NCBI RefSeq assembly: GCF_036785885.1
Contig: NC_092320.1
Location: forward strand, 12,463,557-12,527,556
Reading direction: 5' to 3'
Origin: Coffea arabica
Taxonomy: Eukaryota > Streptophyta > Magnoliopsida > Gentianales > Rubiaceae
DNA length: 64,000 nt
Shown: positions 13,140-26,400 of the stretch, piece after piece
Layout of the letters: every line of letters begins with the position of its first letter
Position numbering within the stretch: the stretch's first letter is position 1
Notes under the pieces: model-generated
Databases searched by the model: none
What the model saw: only the letters and a program-made list of their open reading frames with translations
What the model was told of the DNA's origin: nothing
Translations under genes and position numbers: made by a program

Positions 13140-13184
13140 TTATAAACTACCCAAAGCCCCCCTCCCAAACCTTCGATGTGGGAT
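13140..13184 (-). promoter_or_regulatory. snRNA-type USE plus TATA motif, copy 1
   Basis: On the minus strand ATCCCACATCG (13184-13174) matches the plant snRNA upstream sequence element RTCCCACATCG exactly. It is followed after about 27 nt by TTTATAA. The known spacings are about 24 nt for Pol III and about 34 nt for Pol II snRNA genes, so this one is intermediate. No recognisable snRNA follows. Promoter function is inference only. Confidence 0.35.
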
Positions 13185-13351
13185 AACAACTTAAACAGGC
13201 GAGCTGCTGTTAAGACCTAAAGAGACCTCACTCAACCTGGTACAGGCTATTGTCTTTTTTTCCAAACCTAATTCTGGTCTTTTGGCATTTTACAAACCTA
13301 ATTCCACAGGAAATCACAAAAGCCGACAACTCTTGTGGTTCCTGAGGAGAC

Positions 13352-13400
13352 TTATAAACTACCCAAAACTCCCCCTCCACCCAAACCTTCGATGTGGGAT
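13352..13400 (-). promoter_or_regulatory. snRNA-type USE plus TATA motif, copy 2
   Basis: This is the second copy of the USE (minus strand, 13400-13390, exact ATCCCACATCG). It is followed after about 31 nt of G-rich spacer by TTTATAA. The spacer is 4 bases longer than in copy 1, but the motifs themselves are unchanged. The downstream sequence resembles none of U1, U2, U3, U4, U5, U6 or 7SL that I could recognise. Confidence 0.35.
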
Positions 13401-13465
13401 AACAACCTAAGCAAGCGAGCTGCTGCTAAGACTTAAAAAGACCTCGCTCAACCCGGTACAAGCTG

Positions 13466-15285
13466 TAATTTTTGTCCTCGCCTGCACAGCTTTTGCACCT
13501 TTCTTTTTACTTTTCTCTTTAACTACGTTTCAATTTTCATATGGTGTGGCCCGTGTGGGGTATAGAAATATTCTGTGTAAACTGTAAAGGGTATATGAAT
13601 CATCATTTCCATTTTGACCCTTTTGTTGATTTTATTCCATACTAGATTCTATTTCATTTACTATAAAATAACCCTTTATTTAACTATGCCATTTTTGCAT
13701 CAAGGTTCAATCCATAAGAGGAATAAATCTATCTTTTGATTGTTTTCTTTTCGTATTTATTTGCCCGTGTTTGATATAATCGAAGAAATGGCACATTTAA
13801 AGCTTGTTACTATAAAGAAGCTTAAGTACTTTCATTTTAAGTACATTTCTTTGTGATCAAAGCTTAAAGATCTTTTTTTGCTTCATCCACTTATATTTGT
13901 TAGTCTAGCTAAAGCAAAAGAAAAAATTTTTACAAAAAAGAAACTTTGTTGTGTTAATTATTAAGTGACTTTTTAAGTAAAATTTAAGAAGTATGGAGAG
14001 GACTTAGGGGATTAAAATTTAGAACCTCTAAATTCTAGGATTTCAACCTTAATCACAAGGAAAAAATTAAAAAAAGTGACTTTTTGGTATGATCTACATT
14101 TTAGATGCTCTTAACAAACAACAAATATCTACAGATGTGATTCATAATTACCTTATAAACCAATATTGCCTATCACTATACCTTAGTTTTTTTAACTCTT
14201 TTTTTTTTGAAACAAGATTTGTCTTGCAGGCATGTATATATGTACATATGTATGTAATACACACATAAATATACATATACATACATATGTATATATATCT
14301 TGCACACACGCGACATGCATGTATTTATGTACATATGTATGTAATTCATACATAACTATACATACACATGTATTCATACATATATACATATATATATATA
14401 TATGTCTCGCACGCACCCGACATGCACGTATGTGTGTACATATGTATGTAATACATACATAAATACATACATATGTATGTATATATAGAGAGAGAGAGAC
14501 ATGTGTATAAACACACATACAAATATTTGCAAGTATTTAGTGTATATACTCAATAACTCTGTCCATACTTTGGCATAAAGGACAAGATGTAAATTTAGAG
14601 CTATGGAATTTAGAATAATTTTGAACTGTAAGTCATTTTCATTAATCGTAACAGATGGTAGTCACTAACGACAATAAATACATAATCGAGTATTTTTCTA
14701 CTGCATTATGTAGTAAGTAATCAATTGAACTGGACAAACATAGTTAGAGTGAAGTAAATTTGTTTCTAATTTGACGGCAAAATTTTGGAAATGATTTTGG
14801 ATTATAACTTGAAATTCGATTATTTGGAGAAGACTTTTACGATTAAACCTTTTTTTTTTTTATATTTTCATTTCTCTTTTTATGTTTGTTTGTCTACCAT
14901 GAGCATGGAGTAAAAAAAGAAACACTGCTTCACGTAAATAATATGGACATTGTATGATGGGGCTAGATTCGCTACTGAGAATTCATATGTGCTATAGCTA
15001 TGTGGACGTCTTGAATGAATAATTTACTACCTAATTAAGTAATTAACCCCTTTCAATGTGCTTGCTCTGGCAATTCTTTTCTCTTGCATGGGTATAATTT
15101 CTAAAAATTGAAAAAGAGCAAATTAGAAAGAAGAGAGGAGTAAAAGCGTGAGATGAAATGCAAGAGGCTGATCTTCAACCTAGACTGCCACGTTAAAAGT
15201 ACTCCGTGGATGCACACGTCCATTTGTCAAAACTAGCTCATGCATCCTGTACTGGTGCCACCTAAGGAAATCGTGACTTAGCCCA
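13466..15285. other. Intergenic, upstream of the F-box gene
   Basis: AT-rich DNA without a recognisable gene. Apart from the minisatellite at 14225-14505 I see only homopolymer runs and, near the end, the probable F-box promoter. Confidence 0.6.
14225..14505. repeat. TA/CA-rich minisatellite
   Basis: The block GTACATATGTATGTAAT recurs at 14242, 14329 and 14436. The spacers contain TA/CA runs plus a CTTGCACACACGCGACATGC or TCTCGCACGCACCCGACATG segment. The array ends in a short GA tract. Overlapping frames on both strands (MYICTYVCNTHIN-like) are translations of this repeat and not genes. Confidence 0.85.
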
Positions 15286-15293
15286 TATAAATT
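15286..15293 (+). promoter_or_regulatory. Probable TATA box of the F-box gene
   Basis: TATAAATT in the context CCCATATAAATTCC is followed by a CT-rich leader (CACTCCCTTCTTCACC) typical of plant 5' UTRs. Transcription would start near 15312-15320, which is after the first in-frame ATG at 15300. This favours the ATG at 15384. Confidence 0.5.
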
Positions 15294-15383
15294 CCATTCA
15301 TGGAGCCACATTTCCTTCACTCCCTTCTTCACCAAAATCCAAAACAAATCTCTATACTCTATCCTCCCTTTCTCGTTGTCCTC

Positions 15384-16721
15384 ATGGCTCACATAAACTT
15401 TGTGTACGGTTTAGTGATCATGATGATGAGCCTGTCCAGCAGTGCTAGCACCACCGCTGGTGCTGGTGCTAGTACGAGTGTTGCTACTGCTGAAGGTAGT
15501 ACTAGTACCACTACTAGTGCTGAAGAAGTTGGCGAGACTGATGATTTGCTTATCCAAATTCTCTTCCGTTTGCCTGTGAAATCTCTACTTAGATTCAAAT
15601 GCGTTTCCAAGAGATGGAAGAGCATTATTTCTACTCCCTACTTCTCCATCAATCACACTCGTAGAAATTCAAAACCCATATCATCCAGCCTGCTGATGCT
15701 CAATGATCGATCTTTAATCCTTCTTTCACTTGGGAACCATGAGAATAATACTAATGCTGATTATCGAATCCCATCATTTAGCTTCTTCAACATCACCGCA
15801 GACGTAACCATGAGGATTCTGGGGATGTGCAGTGGCTTGATGCTATGTTTCATAACCTCAGCCTTCAAAGAACACGAGTACGCTTATTGCGTTGGCAACA
15901 TCACAACTAAGCAGCTCAGGAAACTTCCTCCCCCGAGCATGCTCGCGACCAACCTGATTATCGGTATGAATTTGGCTTTTGACCCATCAAACTCACCTCA
16001 TTTTAAAGTCATCTGCGTTGGCCAACACTTCATGCAGGACGCTGGAAGTTGTGAAATTGAGATTTACTCATCAGAAACCGACGAATGGAAACTCTGGAAC
16101 GGCTCCTTCTGCAATCCTTTCGATATTCTGGAAGTTTTTGATCGCGGGGTTTTTTGCAATGGTGCAATGCACTGGCTTAATTTTGGGGGCGACTCATTTT
16201 ACTTTGTTCTTGAGAACGAGGTCATGAAAATTATGCCAATGCCTCCCATGCATAGCGATATTTATACTACCAAGAGGCTAAGGTTTTTAGGGCAGTCTGG
16301 AGGGTACCTACATTTGGTTGATTTTGAATCAAACCTTTATCATAATCCACCGATGGATATATATGAGATGAGGACGGATTATTCAGGATGGATTTTGAAG
16401 CACAGATTTGATCCCAATAACATAGCAATGGAATTCCCAGAAATGACTAGAGAAATCCGGGTGAATACTCAATACACTGATGATGAAAACGACACTAGTA
16501 TTCATACGGCCAGGTACTATTTGTGCTCAATCATGAGTACTAGAAGGGCTCCAGATGGGGAGAGTATAGAGGTTATACTTCTTCTACCCAGCCGTATTAT
16601 CGCATACAATCCTAAGGATAACAGCAGCAGGACGCTCCTGTTGTTGAAAAAAAGAGTAGCGGTTCAAGATCACAAGTGGTATGATGTGCATCAGTTCACT
16701 GAGACCCTCTCTTGGCTTTAG
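15384..16721 (+). CDS. F-box protein, single exon
   Basis: F-box proteins are the substrate-recognition subunits of SCF E3 ubiquitin ligases. The frame is open from 15300 (473 aa), but the TATA box at 15286 and the CT-rich leader point to the ATG at 15384 (context CTCATGGCTC), giving 445 aa. Another in-frame ATG cluster lies at 15420. A Ser/Thr/Ala/Gly-rich stretch precedes the F-box, which reads ETDDLLIQILFRLPVKSLLR then CVSKRWKSIISTPYF. It covers about residues 51-94 from the chosen start and carries the SKP1-binding LP.KSLLR and C..W...I positions. The rest resembles the F-box-associated interaction domain found in large plant F-box families (for example FNITADVTMRILGMCSGLML and SETDEWKLWNGSF). 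There are no introns and no disruption. The substrate is unknown and cannot be inferred from context. Confidence 0.85.
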   Translation: MAHINFVYGLVIMMMSLSSSASTTAGAGASTSVATAEGSTSTTTSAEEVGETDDLLIQILFRLPVKSLLRFKCVSKRWKSIISTPYFSINHTRRNSKPISSSLLMLNDRSLILLSLGNHENNTNADYRIPSFSFFNITADVTMRILGMCSGLMLCFITSAFKEHEYAYCVGNITTKQLRKLPPPSMLATNLIIGMNLAFDPSNSPHFKVICVGQHFMQDAGSCEIEIYSSETDEWKLWNGSFCNPFDILEVFDRGVFCNGAMHWLNFGGDSFYFVLENEVMKIMPMPPMHSDIYTTKRLRFLGQSGGYLHLVDFESNLYHNPPMDIYEMRTDYSGWILKHRFDPNNIAMEFPEMTREIRVNTQYTDDENDTSIHTARYYLCSIMSTRRAPDGESIEVILLLPSRIIAYNPKDNSSRTLLLLKKRVAVQDHKWYDVHQFTETLSWL

Positions 16722-17453
16722 TTTGCTGATGCATTGTGGAAATCTATCCTGCTGTTGTAAGCCGATATTTGTATCATTTGTTGTGGTGAAAATGGATAGG
16801 AATAATGCAATGCATTGCATGCAATAGTCCTCCTGTTTGTAAGCCGTAGTTTGCAGTGCCATGCATTTCCAGGCTGGTGGTCAGGAAATGGTGTCCAACT
16901 TGGCTTTGTTTGTAAGATATATTTATGAATTAAAGAGTTTCTGTATTATAGAGAATGGTCTTTGTACTTTTTCAGAAGCAGACAGTCTCAACCGCATGCT
17001 TCATTAAATTTGCACTAGTTCAGGATTACTACGTCTGAGACATTTGAACTTTTCAGTTGCCACCTGGCCGGGATATATTGTACGGTTGTATTCATTATTT
17101 GAGACCAAAGGCAGGACCCCCAAAAAAAAAAACCTGGAGTAGTAGTAAGCAATGGGTTATCAACGGAACACCAATAAATCATTACTGCAATAGTGTAAAT
17201 TCATCTACTCTGCTGAACTCAAGATCTCGAGAAATAAGTCAGGAAAGCTCAAACGGAAGAAAAAAGTAGCAAAATTTGTCGCTGAACTACAATAAAATGG
17301 AATACCACAGAACAATAAATAGTAGCAAGTTTTCTTTTTTGTTCTTTCCCTCCTAAAATTTGTCATAGATCAACCAGCAAACTGAGAAAGACAAAATTCC
17401 AACCAAAAAACTGGAGTAGACATAACAACTGCAGCATTTCATAACTAGAATTC
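16722..17453. other. Intergenic, between F-box and BIO3-BIO1 3' ends
   Basis: Converging 3' regions. The short frames here have no family resemblance. No repeat or RNA gene was recognised. Confidence 0.6.
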
Positions 17454-20400
17454 CTAAGGTTGACAGGCCTCAACGTTCTTCACTTCGCTGAATTCGTCAA
17501 GCCTTCTAATAAGTTTATTCATTATTTGGCTGCAGACTTGAGGAGAAGTGCAAGGTCCGCACATGAGATATATGACATTTCCCAGAGGTCTCGTATAAAT
17601 GCCATCCTCGCGAATCTTCTTGAGAAGAGAAGTTGCATACAACGACGCATACCTGCAGTTATTCAGCAGGCATTTATCAGTTCTGGTGGAATAAGGATAG
17701 TCTAGATTCTGGAGTAAATAATACCAGGAAAGGAAAAAGGCATATATTTGGAGCAAAATGCTCGATATTTCTCCCAGGAAAAAGATGTTCGAATATTTTA
17801 AGTCATGAACTTACATATTCGAACATAATCTTTAATTTTTGACTACAAATATATTTTGAAAAAAGATTTTACAGAGGGTAAATTGCTGGAATCACAGATA
17901 TGTCTAATGAACAGGAAACCAGAATAAATGTGTAAATACCCAGCATTGCAGCCTTCAGCTCTGAGTTCCAGGGCACACACAGTCCCGATTGTAACTACTC
18001 TTTTGACTGCTGGATGTGAGGATAACTGGTGAACCAATTCTGTGTCCCATAACTGCAAGCACCAAAACAAGTCGGACATTTACCATTGTCTAGTTGCAGG
18101 AAAGAAATACATAAGTTGCAGCTAGTTCCGGCTATTTGATGACAGTGCCCTACATGGGTACACCATTGTGTTCAACTTTCTTCAAGAATATCTTATGTGC
18201 CAGGCTTCATATAATCAAATACCAAATGAAAATGACATAGGATAGTATTTCAATGTATCATCTTGGACTTGCAGTGCAGCCATCATTCATTATTTTTTCT
18301 TCAACTTGCTGTACCTTTCTTGATAAATTTCAAGTGAAAATCAGTGTATAACTATTCTCAAATTATAAAATACAAATGTTAGTTACTGCATTTTTCAGGA
18401 TGTTTGGCACTGGATTTCATGCTTTGTGAATACCTGTGAGACATGAATATAAGTAACATAACTAGTTTAAGTGTATTAGTGAATCCAAACCGAAAACTGA
18501 CTCAAGCATTTCCAACATGAGAGTGGACAGAACAAAAAACAGAGATTTCAAGCATGTTTCCCAGAGGATATACAAACAGAGATGCAGGAAAATGCTAGTA
18601 GAAGACAACAGTAGATTTACCCTGCCAAATTATGACAAAATCAAGAATCTATGGTACAAAATGCATGAAAGATATAAAAAAGATGATCTCTTGCCCCAGT
18701 ATTATAGAGTATCTAGACTTCAAGTGGAACAAAGGTGAGGAGAGCAGATATTAGAGTATTTAAACAATGCAAATGCATCATATGACCTACCTCTCGAAGC
18801 AAATCTGCTCCAGGTATCAAATTAACATTCCTTTGGGAATTCTTGAACCATTTAATGGACTGAACAGCAGCAGAACATCCAATAGCATGTGCAGAGTAGG
18901 AATGCCCATGCAAAAGGGCTTTGAGCTGCAACCAGGGAAATTCAGACGTGAACATTCAAAACTTACAAAAGTGATGATGCTTTCTTAAGCAACTAAAAAC
19001 ATATTTACCAAAACCAACTCTGCAAATCAAAAGATACAGAATTGTCACCAGACATGACAAAATCTAAATATGAGCTTCTCCGGATCAAACTAAATTTTTA
19101 CTGTCAGACCCTGGGCATGAGTTTCCTCATAAAAATTGAACCCAAGACACACCAAGCATCCACGTAACTAGGATGCAGTAGGGAAACTGATCATTAACAA
19201 GTTCATACATGTGAAGGTATCATTTGACAGATTCCACAATACTTTAACCATCATAAACAGTAAAGGATATAGCTCAAGAGTAACTTCTCCATCCAAAGTC
19301 ATTCAGAGCCATTAAGATCAATGCTTACATTGCTGTGATTTGACACTGAGTTACGAGATCATTTTTCAAGTCAACAGTTGAATACAAATAACCACTTCCT
19401 TGTAGTAAGATAATTGAACAAAATGATCTACCTTTGATTCCCCAACAAATGCTTCAAAAACAGCCTCTGATGCTAAAGTAACAGCCAAGGGCACAACGCC
19501 ACCAGTCATTAACTTTGCAAAGCAGCTTATATCTGGCTGACAGCAGAGTAGTTTCGCAGCAGACTGACAAAGGGAAGTGTTAACATCACACATAAACAAA
19601 AAGAACAGAAGCAGAAGAATTTCACACCAACCTCTACTCCAAGGCGCCAAAATCCAGTAAAAACCTCATCGAAGATAACGGGAATCTTTCGGCTTTGGCA
19701 TTCTTTAACGAGTATGCGCTGAAATAGGGGATCAATCATTTCCATTCCACCAGCTCCATGTATCACTACAAAACAATACAACTTCATCACTCAACTACCC
19801 AGAAATCTACTACAGTAGCCTTCAAATAAGAGATCTCAAATAATCCTTCACCAATTTAAGTGGTCACCCGGAAAAGAATGCTCTATTGACATTTCGAAGA
19901 AATAGTTTAAATTGGAATTTCTGTGTTTGTCCAGATCAGTCCAAGTCACAACCTTAGCAACACATATGCAGTAGTTCTAAGCCCTTTGGAAAATCAATTT
20001 TTCTTTCTTAACTTAAAATCTATCATATCTTAATTGGGTCCAAGAAACTCAATTAGTACTCCCTTAAGACATATGTATAAGGAACAGATAAATGGAGTGA
20101 CCAACAAAAGATGGTCCAGGAATGAGCTACTCCTCCAATGAGTTTAATCAGTCAATTTAACAGCAAACATAAAGCCAGAAGAATATAGAAATTTAGACCC
20201 AGCACAAGGCTGGAAGTTAACTAAGATGATTCATCAAGTGCCAGTGGAAGATGGGTCAAAATAAACTCACTAAATAACAATAACAAGGAATTTGCTTGAT
20301 TTTAATATAAACAAAAATGCAGTCAGAGCAATATCTTGCCTGGTTCAATGATTAAAGCTCCAATGTCAGTGTATGGTGTAGAATTAACATGTGATAACTC

Positions 20401-23400
20401 CTTTGAAATGTATGATGAATAGATACTGGCAAATAATGAGGCATCTCTGGTCTCCTGAAAAATTTCGTCACGCAAGTTAAAACCTGCAAAGAATTTTAAC
20501 AAATTCATTAATGAGAACTGAATAATAAATTATGGTGGAAAAGTACAACTTAGATATGGTGTACTTCACTTACAGAAGTCATCCATTTTCACATTTTCAA
20601 CCTGAATCTTCTTGGGAAGTTGGAGTTTCCAAATGCCATTGCAAAGGAAAACTGTTGGAGGATCAAGAAAAATACCTCTTCCTGAGTACCTGAAAGATTT
20701 TTCTTGATTTAATAACCACCATTCTGAACCATATTGACCTAATTTTTGCTATACAATTACTAGTTAGTCGAAGAAGTTTTCTTAAAGTTGGAGCAATGAC
20801 AAGCCACAAATCTCTGACTGTTTAGCTTTCTTCTGAACAAAATGACATCCAAGAATACGACTGTTTGAGCATAGCACTAAGCCAGTTTTCCTAATTAGCA
20901 ACAAATTTGCAATAATAGGATATCTACTTGTGGCAAGGAATTCACAACATAGACTCTTCCACAATGTCAAGTTCACCAACTATAAGTAACAAAAAAATAA
21001 CACAGAAAGCAACATGATGCTCCCAAGATGTATCAGCCAATAAGGCAGTAACATAAAGAACTGAAGATGAACTTCCAGAAACCCTCTCCACAAAATAATT
21101 GGTAAAAGACTAAAAAGAAGCATGTCTTGCCCTAGTTTATGTCCTGATTATGCAATTTAGACTATTAATTGTCATCAAAGTGCACACATAAGCGTTTACA
21201 ACAAATATGGTAATTCCTCCTAGCACCAGAAAGATTTACTTCTTTACCGTCAGCCCCATCCACACAAGTCCACCACAATAATTGCTTTTATGCCTCATCA
21301 AAGGAAGGTAACCAGTTGACAATGTATTGAAGAAGCATATGGCCTTCTTGTAAGAGGATAAGCTAATGCTTATCAAGAAAAACTGAGGAAGTGGAAGTGC
21401 CAAAATTAGATTAGTCATTGAGGCATGCAAAAATTTTCAGTCATAAATCTTCTACAGCAAAGAATTGGGCTCTTCCTAATTTATGTCTGGTCCTCAGCTC
21501 AAAAAAGCTTTTCTCCAGATTGTTTTGTTATTTTTAGTACTTTACGCTCGTTTGTACACACATTTACCTTATAAACATATGATTGCTGTTATTTATACTT
21601 TTACTTTTTACCATCTAAGTGCAGCTTGTATGACCACAATCCAAACATTGTCACACTTGTGAGAATGTTTTATCATTATTCTAGTATCTAACACAAGTGA
21701 AAAAGTGAAATATCCGTACCAAGGTTGCTGGTAAACGCCAGTATAAGGAGATGGTGCCTGTGCTTCCATAGCTCCCAAAGTATCACCATGATAAGATCCT
21801 TTGAGAGCTAATACCTGATTTTGAAAACAAAATCTCCACATTAGTCCAGTGTAAGTAAATATAAAATAGAAACTAAAATAGTCATACAAATGTATTAAAT
21901 AGACATACATAATCCAATATTTCATGGCTTTGAACAAAAAAAAAGAAGAAGCACAAACTAGCATATAATGATAGCCAGTACTCAAATTCTTGTCCAAACA
22001 GTAAAGGTAAACCACAAGACAAGAAAAGAAGGTACTATGAAGATCATTCTTGAAATGAAACACACATAAGAGACAAAAAATCCAATCACTAACTGAAAAT
22101 AAGGTTAAAGGTCAAATAATAAGCAACCTTGATTTCTGACTAAAAGTTAAAAAGTAAATCACACCACGTGTCCGATAAGAAGATCATGCAACAGCAAGTG
22201 TATAATCCCTCTGAGAGAGAGAGAGAGGACTCCTATACAAGATTCTTGTTTCTCAAAATACAGCTAGTAACTTGCAAATTTGATAATGTACCTAAAATTG
22301 TCAGCTAAAATGAGCCACTTTAATCATTTCTCTACTTCATGATATAGCATGGAACCAATTTCATCTAGAGGACCCAAATAGCAAAAGAAAATAAAACAAT
22401 TCACCTTCAGATTGATATATCTTTCAGAGGCATTGACTTTAAGCTGGTCAAACTGGATTCCACGGTCAAGCAAGAATTTTCTAAATGCCATTTTGAGAGC
22501 AATTTCAACTGCTGTTGATCCATTATCTGAGAAATATGTTCGAGAAGCCCATCCTGACAAGGAGTTTTTCCAAGCTCAGAAATACAAAAAAAAAGGAAGT
22601 AGAATTGATATATGCATCAAATATCTGTTGTCTTTTACAAATTATTCATTTTTATGAGTTCTTTTTGTAAGATTTGATTCTCAATATTTAAGCTCAAATT
22701 CAAAAATTGCAAGATGAGAAGTAAAAGATTCAGTAATTACAACTTTCTGTAAAGCATTAAAAAAAAATCTCTAGCATGGGTACACATACAATTGCCCATT
22801 ACATTGTATACATATATGCTCCAGTTGTGCAGAATAAATTCTAGAAAACAGAACAGAAGTCCCAGATTCAGGGCAGCTAATTTGTTCATGTAGCCCATAC
22901 AGGGTATGTAAAGATTAATATGCCAGTGATGGCTGTGCTGATTGACCGTAAGTCAAACATATAGAGCTAGGTCAAATTTTTTTATCAATTACACTTTTTC
23001 AACTTAGGTGTCCTTACAAGTTAACATAGATGATGGCAGTCCTATTATACAAGAGATAGAGCTTGACTTGGGAACTGCTAGATAAGTGGGAAAAAGTAAG
23101 TGGAAAGGCATCAGATTAGCCAGGGGAAAGAAGTTTTAGTACAGAAGAAACAGGGTAGCTGGTATTTATACTTGCAATAATATGGAAAAAGAAATCTGAG
23201 AGGAATAATTGGTTGCTTTGCTTTTGCAGATAGGATCATTAAAAAGACAGAAGTATGAATTCCCATATGTTTAACTAGGACAGTATCTGTTTCATATTCC
23301 AAATTATGAAGACATCCACTCAGGCTAATCAAATGAAGAGGGCTAGGGTCTTGTATAGTACCCAAATAATAGATACGTGAACTATGACTATGTCATTAAA

Positions 23401-26400
23401 TGGTAATTCAACATAATTCACAATGTTATCCACGTTACAGGAAAAAAGAGAGAGAGAGGGAGAGAGAAAGGCAAACAAGCCGCTTCTAAGTAATAACCAA
23501 AAGCTTGAAAACTCCACCTATGCGGTACATGAAGTAAGGAATTGGAACATAAAACATTCAACTTTTCAGGAAAACCAAGCATGACATATTGCTTATTGTG
23601 GTGGAAATGACATTTAAACCTCCATCCACAACTAGAAGATGAATATAGTTTACTGTAGAATGGCACTTATGCAAAGCTGCAAAGTCTTACCCTTTCCAAC
23701 ACCTTCCAGCAAAAGTTCAGCACATTCAAGAACTGGCTCGTAAACATTCTCGGGAAACATTACATGACCATAACGACCAATAGTATAGCCAACAATCCTT
23801 GCCAACTCAATCTGAAATCACCTAAAAACAAAAATGCAGCAAAGAATCTTACAGATATGCTTTGCAACATATGACAGAGAGGGTCTGAAGTTTTTGCCAA
23901 TTAGTACTACAATGCAAATAGAAAATTGAAGGAATAAATATGGACCATTTTGATACCATTTATCCATGACCAAGTAAAAACCAATGAAAACAAGAACAAA
24001 TTTGCAGTCTTCAAAAGAACCAAGGAACAATCGAAAGGTAAAAAAGCACGGAAAATACGTGAGACTCAATGCCATGCATTATCAGCAAGTGATCCAGAAA
24101 GCTGTAGTTGACACTAATGGGCCGGTATCATGTCCTATCTTAGCAAATGCTGCCACATTCCAAGTGCTGGTATCAAGGACCAGTACCCATCTACCAGATC
24201 CCACGGCTATGCCGCAGACCAAGCCACCGTGAACAAGTTTGGAAAACTATTTCTCTGAACCAAGCCACAGAACCAAGTTCCGGGACTCCATGCAGCCTCA
24301 TCAAGCCACTGAACCACATCTGCAGGCCATGTTGCAGAACCACGTCCATTGACCAAGACACAGAACCAAAGGCATTTTTTCCTTATTCAATGATTTACTC
24401 ATTCGATTGTTCAAAGACATCAAAATTCATGAAAGCTTCATTAATTGTTCAAAGACATCTTCTGCTGGTTCCAAAAGGATCACTTAGACCAAAAAACCAT
24501 ACACAAAATAAAAACAAAACATGGAAGAAAGTACTAGGCATATATTACTAGGTTGCAGTTCATGCCATCAGAGACCAAGGCAACTTCATTCAAGAGAATC
24601 TAAACATTAAATTGATGGATCAAAGAAAGGAAGAACCGACTGAAACAGTTTTGGGAAGTAGAATTGTACAATATGAAACTAGACACGACATGCTTTGTTG
24701 TTGTCTTTCAAATTTGTTTCGTGCGAAGTACAGTAGTTAGATAAATCATCCCAGTTGCAAGTATGCATTGTTATCCAAGTTAATTGAATTGGTTTCTTAT
24801 TCGACAATTCTATCCCAACCTATTTTCTTCCCTGCCTCCAACAGCAGCTATTTAATGCTTGCATTCCATTTAAGATGATGCATTAGCTTTTCCCAGACAA
24901 ATAAAATTTATGCCCTAATCTATCTAAACTTTACTCTATGCAACCATTCAATAAAAGTATGGAGGAAGATTACAAGTATTATGGTAAGTTAGCACTGACC
25001 TGTAAATTAGCATCAGGTCCCTGTGTCCACCAGCTTGCACAAGCATCAAATTGTTGAGTAATTGTTTCCAAGTTGCTGGTCTATATCATAATCAGATAAC
25101 AAAATAAGCACATAATATGATTGCAATGACAAATATTATGTTCGTGGCACTTGTAGAGAAACTCCTACCAAGACAAAGAAATTTATGTTATCGATGAAAC
25201 TCAAAAGCATTACAAATCTGAGATACCCGATCTGCTTTAAGTTCTCAAGCAAGATTTCCAACAGTACCAAGACAAAAAAAAAAAAAAAAAACACTTGCGC
25301 ATCTATAAAATATGGGAAACTAGCTCACCTTATGAACTGCAAAGTTCTCCCCACAGCGTGAATCTATAACAGTAACATTTCCTTCAGATACAAATTCATG
25401 CTGAGTGAAAGGCCACCACAGAATATCACAAGCCTTCTTTCTCATGTGCTGTAATTTCCGCACTCTTCTTAGAAATGCAGACAACATTACGTCCTTTAGA
25501 GAACTAAAAACAGTTTGAGACTTCTCGAACCATTCAACCAGGTCATTTGACATATCTTGTGGAACAGGTGGAAGCACAAACAGTGGGATCCTGAGATGAG
25601 GCAGAACAACTTCATAACCAAGAGCATAAAAAAGAAGATACAGCTAAGTAGCCAGAGGTGGAAATCACAATGTCCACGAAATAAACCTGTCTGTAATGAA
25701 GACAAAATTTGCCATGACAGAAACAAGTGCACATAATCACAATGCAAAACAAGGTTACACAAAAATTAAGCTTGTGCTTCACAAAATAGTTCACAATCAT
25801 GGCTGCTTGACTGCACAGGCTTGATACTTGTTGAAAATGATACAGAAAGATCAAATCCGTGAGATAAATGTACAGGTCTCATACCTATTTTGTAAGTAAG
25901 AAGACAATGGCACCTCATTTGTAAGACCATGGTCTTCAAACACTATGGCAACAACATCATAACCGCGAAGTTTCAAACTTTCATAAGCTGAAATGGTTCC
26001 AGAAATACCACCTAATCGTCCATCCCCCACCAAAATGGCCGGCAACCGTAAAGGCCTGCGGAGAAAAATCATAGGCGCTTATATCACCAAAGAGATGTCA
26101 CACTTCAATAGGCAAATTTAGAAACTTTGTCAAGGTGCTAAGAGAAACCTGTCTTAAGAGTACCTAAGAAGAAGTTTAACTCAGCTAAATTGCAACTCTA
26201 GCCAATTTTAGTGGCCAAAGTTTCAAACATGATTCAGCTCAAATCATCAGGAAAGAAATATAGATCAATTTAACTAACTTGATAGGTCCGATATTATTGG
26301 CCTCCAAAACTAGGTGATCACGGATTAACCATCACAAATCGACCAAAACAAAATCAGTGATTTGCAGTCATTTCTTTTGTACAGTGCAAATTAACCTCGG

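Larger units (their letters stand above)
13041..13465. repeat. Tandem duplication (about 213 bp unit) carrying USE and TATA motifs
   Basis: The two copies start at about 13041 and 13254, offset 212-216 bases along their length, and are about 90% alike. Each contains the block CAACTCTTGTGGTTCCTGAG, a TTATAAA box and, on the minus strand, ATCCCACATCG. The duplication sits immediately beside the Stowaway-like MITE. There is no open reading frame. Confidence 0.85.

Noticed and set aside
14192-14518. Cys/Ile/Tyr-rich frames on both strands
   Set aside because: They are translations of the TA/CA minisatellite; equal openness on both strands is a repeat effect.
23984-24551. Frames of 82 and 134 codons in BIO3-BIO1 intron 4
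   Set aside because: They cross a degenerate CCAAGCCAC repeat and have no similarity to known proteins; phases of the flanking exons require this to be intron.
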